The translations under genes and the position numbers were made by a program. A stretch of DNA of 25,152 bases from Haplomitrium mnioides (Eukaryota > Marchantiophyta > Haplomitriopsida > Calobryales). The stretch is from positions 35,770-60,921 of the forward strand of contig JBNGIS010020663.1 of NCBI GenBank assembly GCA_049999725.1, written 5' to 3'. Of the stretch, positions 21,043 to 25,152 are shown piece by piece; positions within the stretch are counted from its first letter, which is position 1, and each line of letters begins with the position of its first letter. A model generated the notes under the pieces. That model saw only the letters and a program-made list of their open reading frames with translations. It was not told the DNA's origin and ran no database searches.

Positions 21043-21109
21043 TTCCTGAATTCTGCTTTTTATCTTTGTGTCAGCCAGCGATTTAGGTACCTAAAGCAGA
21101 ATTCAGGAA
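21043..21109. repeat. Perfect 17-bp inverted repeat with 33-bp loop
   Basis: TTCCTGAATTCTGCTTT (21043-21059) and AAAGCAGAATTCAGGAA (21093-21109) are exact reverse complements. The arm contains GAATTC and the loop ends in AGGTACCT, itself a palindrome. It lies between the second gag and the GC-rich block, where the composition changes. It could be a hairpin, a foldback insertion or the mark of a rearrangement. Confidence 0.9.
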
Positions 21110-21835
21110 ATCGGAAGCCTCTCTAGCACAATGGCCTTTTGCAAGTGTGAAGACCTCTTAGGAACAACATATTACTCTCAAACAACTAATAAGAGCAGTG
21201 TGCATGATTCCTAGGAGGAAAATAGGATCAAGGCGGAAGGATGAGAACAGAGCAGTGATCGCCAGCCAAGGGAGGGGTCCCATTTCAAAATCCGAAGCAG
21301 GCCAACGAGAATCTGTGGGCCTTAGGAGGATGCGAGGATCGAGGTTGAGTAGGGGAGAAGGGAATGCCCACTCCAAGCGAAGCGATCCGAGAAGGAAGAA
21401 TGGATCCATAAGCAGAAATCCAAAGGCATTCAGAGGAGGCAGATCGCGGACATGTCTTGCAGTGGCCACAAATCAGTAAGCAAGGATCAGGGACGAAATG
21501 AGGAGGCGAGCTAGGCCAGGGAAGGGAGACACCTCGATCCTGCAAGCAAGAGCGCGCCCTGCAAGGGCCGATCGAGCTCTCTCTTCGAATCTGCGGATCC
21601 TAGTGGAAACATGGAGTTCCCTGAAGGCCTCGCAAGATTCCACAAAAATGTGGCGTCTCCAGAGCGATTCACGGGATCCCACGGAAGACGTGGCAGCTCT
21701 AAGGAGCCCAAAGATCTGCGGGAAGCTGCCTTCCTAAGTAGGGATCCCGCTTAACAAGGTTCCGATCCGTCTTACAATGTGGGGACCTCACTTAAGAGGG
21801 ATCCACGGAGAGTCCAACCAAGGAGCGACGAGGAA

Positions 21836-22310
21836 GACTTGAAAGGGTGACATATCGTAGGTCTAGCCGAAGGAAGACAGAAGAGTGCCGGAAGGATGAT
21901 TTATTAGAGATCCGAGCAAAGGAAGATTGCGGAAGCCGAAGGGGTGACTTAGCGAGGATCTGACAAGAGGAAAAGCAAAGGAGAGCCGAAAGGAGAACAA
22001 ATCACCGAACGATCCGACAAAGAGCGAGTGGAGGCGAAAAGGCAATTTATCGGCGATTCGGTCCAACGAAGAGCAGTAGGGCTGAAACGGTGATCTATCA
22101 CAAACCGTCCAACAGGAAGAAGGCTGAGCCAGAAGGGTGATATGGCACCGATCCAGTTGGGGGAAACGAGAGGTATGCCAAAAAGGCGATGTATCGGCGA
22201 ATCGAAGAGCAAGATGAAGTTGGTCAGAAAATCAAGTTAAACGCCGATGCGACTGACGGAGGAGCAAGCAGCGCCAAAAGGGTGATTCTTCACAGCTTCG
22301 GCATGACCAA
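21836..22310 (+). repeat. 48-bp degenerate tandem array, nine to ten units
   Basis: The anchor GCCGAAAGGGTGATNTATCG recurs at 21841, 21891, 21938, 21988, 22035, 22084, 22131, 22180 and 22275 (spacing 47-50, with one weak unit near 22228). Between anchors lie GATCCGANNAAG-like strings. The units differ too much for recent amplification. Confidence 0.75.
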
Positions 22311-22505
22311 GGGAGAAAGTTTGACAGGGTACAGCCGCAGCATCCAAAAGTTTGACAAAGGGGCGAACGATCTAAAAGGGCCTTTTAGTTCTTATATCGA
22401 GCCTTCGAAAAAGTTAACGAAGGGAGCCTCGAGCGTGCACAGAGTTCTTATTTCGAAGGAATGACAAAACAACATCATCGACACAAGTTCTTACTCAACG
22501 AGTGC

Positions 22506-22620
22506 AGGGAGTCTGCAAAGGTTCTTCGGATGACGTAGCGAGCGGAGGGAGTCCGTAGAGGTTCTTTAGATGACGTAGCGAGCGTAGGGAGTTTGTAGAG
22601 GGTTTCAGAAACGTGGACGA
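22506..22620 (+). repeat. 40-bp tandem repeat, two units and a partial third
   Basis: AGGGAGTCTGCAAAGGTTCT followed by TCGGATGACGTAGCGAGCG starts at 22506, is repeated at 22546 with few changes, and starts again at 22586 before it degenerates. The TGACG core would be a bZIP-type site if functional, but it is probably just part of the repeat. Confidence 0.8.
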
Positions 22621-22639
22621 AGGAGAGGGAAGTCCACGG

Positions 22640-22880
22640 GTCAACTTCGAAAGAGGGGTCAGCATGACGGTTAGCCTACCCCTTTGTGTGGTGGCGTCAA
22701 ACGACGCCTTTCGGATGACGTGGCGACTAGAGGAGCCTCGAGCAAAGTCAGAGGACACATGGCAGCAGGTGAGAGCTCATCGGACCTCGGGCCGTGAGCG
22801 GGTCAACTTCAAAAGGGAGGGCCAGCGCGACGGTCAGCCTACCTCCTTGCGGGGCGGCGTCGGACGGCGGTGCAGCGGAT
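22640..22880 (+). repeat. Two diverged relatives of the 155-bp unit, 162 bp apart
   Basis: The anchors GTCAACTTCGAAAG (22640) and GTCAACTTCAAAAG (22802) are each followed by GGTCAGC or GGCCAGC, CGACGGT(C/T)AGCCTACC and a GGCGTC(G/A)(G/A)ACG(G/A)CG end. This is the same order as in the 155-bp units at 9275-10300, with a different middle dyad. Confidence 0.65.
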
Positions 22881-22904
22881 GATATGGAGAGCGGAGGACC
22901 ACTT

Positions 22905-23035
22905 GGGATCTACGAAGGAATCTTTGGAGATTCCATGGACTAGGTTCCGCGGGGCGCTTTGGAACTCTGTTCCTTCAGACTTAGCTCCGCGGGAATCTGC
23001 AGAATCTCAACTCGCGAGATTCCTTGGACTCCTTG
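22905..23035 (+). repeat. Degenerate 24-bp-type repeats
   Basis: Successive GGAATCTTTGGAGATTCCAT, GGACTAGGTTCCGCGG, CTTTGGAACTCTGTTCC, CAGACTTAGCTCCGCGGG and AATCTGCAGAATCTC strings are spaced roughly 24 bases. This corresponds to the clean array at 10312-10432 in the other copy of the family. Confidence 0.55.
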
Positions 23036-23374
23036 TTACATTACTGTTGTACTTGGATCTTTCTAACCGCCCAACATGACATGCAGCGCCTTCTCCCGTT
23101 CTGTTGTAACGGGAACAACGACCGCAAGAGACACGCGTCATCACCTCTTATTCCAAGCCAACGGGATTAATGACTATTCATCGGATCGAGCTCGCGAGAT
23201 TAGCGTGCATGGGGGGGTATACCTTGATGGCGTTCGAATTCATTCGGGTTGATGCACGAGCCATTGCAGAAAGAAACAGCGTCCGCAAGACAAGGAAATC
23301 GTGCATGGTAAGGTAGGAGTGAGGATTCAGTGAGGAGCTATGTGAAGCCGGTGAACTAGCTCCAAGAGGCGAGG

Positions 23375-23845
23375 GGGATTCGGAGGTGGACTGGAGGGGC
23401 GCCGAGAATTGCAGAGTGAGGAGCTCTAGGTGCTCGGGCAATCTAGGTGAACTCGTCCTTGCTGATAGACCAGAGTGGAGGTGGACCGATACGATAGTTC
23501 GAAGGGATTCTAGCATGCTAAGATCTAAGGAGAGGTTGCCAAGTGAGGAGCTTGGAGTCGTCTCAGCATTTCCTTGTGCAAGCGCATCAGCCCAAAGTGT
23601 TCAGAGTACACTCTGGTGTGATTCTTCAAGTGGATCTAAGAGGGGGGGTGCGTTAGTACTTGCGCACTGCGTGGGATGACCCGTCGAGGCTCGGGGGTGG
23701 AGTGAGCTACGTGTAGCCGGGAAAACTATCTTCCAGAGGTGGAAGTGAAAGAAATCTTCTTCCGATCTTGAGGAAGTAAATCCAGAGCTTCTAGCGATGG
23801 AAGTAGAAAACTATCTAGAGAGAAGGGTGTGTGGGTAAGTTGTTG
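23375..23845 (+). repeat. Diverged repeat, copy 2 (pairs with 10735-11215)
   Basis: Matches the blocks listed for 10735-11215 in the same order and orientation, including GTGCGTTAGTACTTGCGCACTG and CTTCCAGAGGTGGAAGT. Similarity ends at AAGGGTGTGTG (about 23835). Beyond that one copy goes into AT-rich DNA and the other into pol. Confidence 0.7.
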
Positions 23846-25152
23846 AAAGGCTGGGCTGCAGAGAAGAACTACTCTGCAACAGATCGGGAAGCTCTTAGAA
23901 TCATATATGCCCTGAAGAAGTTCAGGCATTACCTGTTGCAGCACAAAGTGATCTTCCACACGGATCACAATGTGCTGAAGTACATGGTAAACAAGCTAGA
24001 CGTCATTGGTCGAATTGCAAGGTGGGTACTTCTGTTGCAGAAATTTGACTTTGAGGTCAAGATCAAGCATGAGAAGAAGCACTTCAATGCAGACTTCTTC
24101 TCCAAGATTGCAGGGTCTGTCAACCAACAGCAGGTGGGAGATGAATTCTCGGATGAACACCTGTTCCAAGTGAAGGTGGGGAGGGCCACAAAGTACGGCC
24201 ACATCACCGAGTTCCTCAGTTTCGCTCAACTCCCCCAAGGTAGCAGCAGAGAGGAGGCTGCCGTGTTCCTCAGAAAGGTGAGACCATACCTCTTGATTAA
24301 AGGAATATTGCACAAGAGAGGTTATGATGGGATGATCAGACGCTGCTTAGAGCGGGATCAGTCCACTATGGTAATGCATGCGCTCCACGGAGAGGAGGTG
24401 GGAGGCCTCTTTGCTACTGACACCACCATCAAGAAGGTCCTGGATGCAAGATATTGGTGGCTCACTTTGCACAAGGATGTGCATTTCTGGGTAAGAAGAT
24501 GTGATGCATGCAAGAGGATAGGGAGGCCTGCAGCAAACCATCATCATTCTCTAGTACCCATCATCCCCTTGGCACCATTTGAAAAGTGGGGGATCGACTT
24601 CATCGACCCTACTACACCTTCCACTTGGAAGGGCAACAGGTACATTATGTTGGCCACAGATTATGCCACAAAGTGGGTGGAGGCCAGAGCAACTAGGAAG
24701 GATGATGCCAAGACAGTGCCAGCCTTCCTATATGAGCAAATGTTTTGCAAGTTTGGGCCTCCTCTGGAGCTGGTCAGTGATCATGGGACATACTTGATCA
24801 ATCAGGTGATCAAAAACCTGACCAATCGATACCTGGTCAAGCACAGGAGGACCACAGCTTACCACCCCAAGGCTAATGGCCTAACAGAAAGAGCCAATGG
24901 AATCATGGGCAAAATACTTAGCAAGACAGTAGTAGCAAATAAAGCGAATTGGGACTTGAAGCTGCTCACTGCCACCCATGCCTACAATTTGGCTTACAAG
25001 ACCACAACAGGGCATAGTCCTTACTTTTTGGTCTTTGGACAACATGCCCTAGTGCCAGTGGAGTATGAGGTACCCACCAAGAGGATGCTAGAGCAAAGAA
25101 CAGCCGCTACTTTGAACCAGGAACCGCTACTGAGTTCCTGTTTCACTTGGCA
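23819..25152 (+). pseudogene. pol: Ty3 pol fragment: end of RNase H and integrase, open at right edge
   Basis: One uninterrupted frame from the TAG at 23816 to the window end; recognisable protein starts near 23861. RNase H: AEKNYSATDREALRIIYALK, FHTDHNVLKYMV, GRIARW and HFNADFFSK, so the E, D and D positions are present but the first catalytic D and all of reverse transcriptase are missing. Integrase zinc region: HALHGEEVGGLFATD and CDACKR (24500-24511); the second His, normally GGH, is Leu (24407-24409). The catalytic triad is intact: D in WGIDFI (24596), D in LVSDHG (24779) and E in NGLTERANG (24887), with 35 residues between the last two. The sequence style fits Tat/Athila-group Ty3 elements. 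The left end is chimeric with the GC-rich block, so the gene is 5'-truncated; the integrase end lies outside the window. Confidence 0.85.

Larger units (their letters stand above)
21190..23845 (+). repeat. GC-rich LTR-like block, second copy of the 9-11 kb family
   Basis: About 2.65 kb of GC-rich DNA made of successive arrays: palindromic GGATCCCGCTTAAC and CTTAAGAGGGATCC motifs (21720-21810), a 48-bp array, a 40-bp array, two 162-bp-spaced units, 24-bp-like units, then the part that pairs with 10735-11215. It resembles the long repeat-filled LTRs of Tat-group elements, but neither end is proven. Right after it, at about 23846, integrase-region coding begins. Its 21720-21830 part resembles the minus strand of the gag-only LTR (shared GGTTCCGATCCGTCTT). 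Confidence 0.5.

Noticed and set aside
20669-21049. 126-codon plus-strand frame after gag
   Set aside because: It overlaps the gag end in another frame; the gag frame itself continues with Gln/Pro-rich sequence to 20951.
24579-24797. 72-codon plus-strand frame
   Set aside because: Shadow of the integrase frame, which shows the full catalytic triad in the other phase.

Overview
The window looks like intergenic or heterochromatic DNA of a large, repeat-rich land-plant genome. It holds decayed long terminal repeat (LTR) retrotransposons of the Ty3 superfamily, several minisatellites and two broken gene-like regions. No intact protein-coding gene and no RNA gene was found. The species cannot be told from this sequence.

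Layout. (1) 1-6717, minus strand: one non-autonomous LTR retrotransposon of the gag-only type (the TR-GAG style). It has a complete 5' LTR of about 3.1 kb (3576-6717), a primer binding site, a gag frame with three stops and three zinc knuckles, a polypurine tract, and the first 1540 bases of the 3' LTR, which runs off the left edge. It carries no protease, reverse transcriptase or integrase. (2) 6718-7165 and 9000-11215: GC-rich repeat DNA with an exact 155-bp tandem array flanked by 24-bp minisatellites. (3) 7166-9000 and 11216-12700: AT-rich sequence with nothing recognisable. (4) 12705-17039: two decayed, divergently arranged reading frames. The minus-strand one ends in what looks like an N4/N6-type DNA methyltransferase domain. 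The plus-strand one is unrecognised and ends in a Cys-rich segment. Each contains a minisatellite with a palindromic ATGCGCGCAT-type core (24 bp and 30 bp units). (5) 17040-19403: non-coding, with one 20-bp minisatellite. (6) 19452-20951: a second, plus-strand gag pseudogene with three zinc knuckles. (7) 21190-23845: a second block of the GC-rich family, built of 48-, 40-, 162- and 24-bp repeats. (8) 23846-25152: the end of RNase H and most of the integrase of a Ty3 element. It is open to the right edge and fused directly to the GC-rich block.

How the parts relate. The 9.0-11.2 kb and 21.2-23.8 kb blocks are diverged copies of one family, and part of that family resembles the LTR of the gag-only element. 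The gag at 19.5 kb and the integrase at 24 kb are on the same strand, with the GC-rich block where protease and reverse transcriptase would be expected, so they may be remnants of one rearranged element. The most unusual part is 12.7-17.0 kb: a methyltransferase-like pseudogene split by an array whose two strands both read as similar octapeptide repeats. Identities were judged by eye, and no database search was possible.
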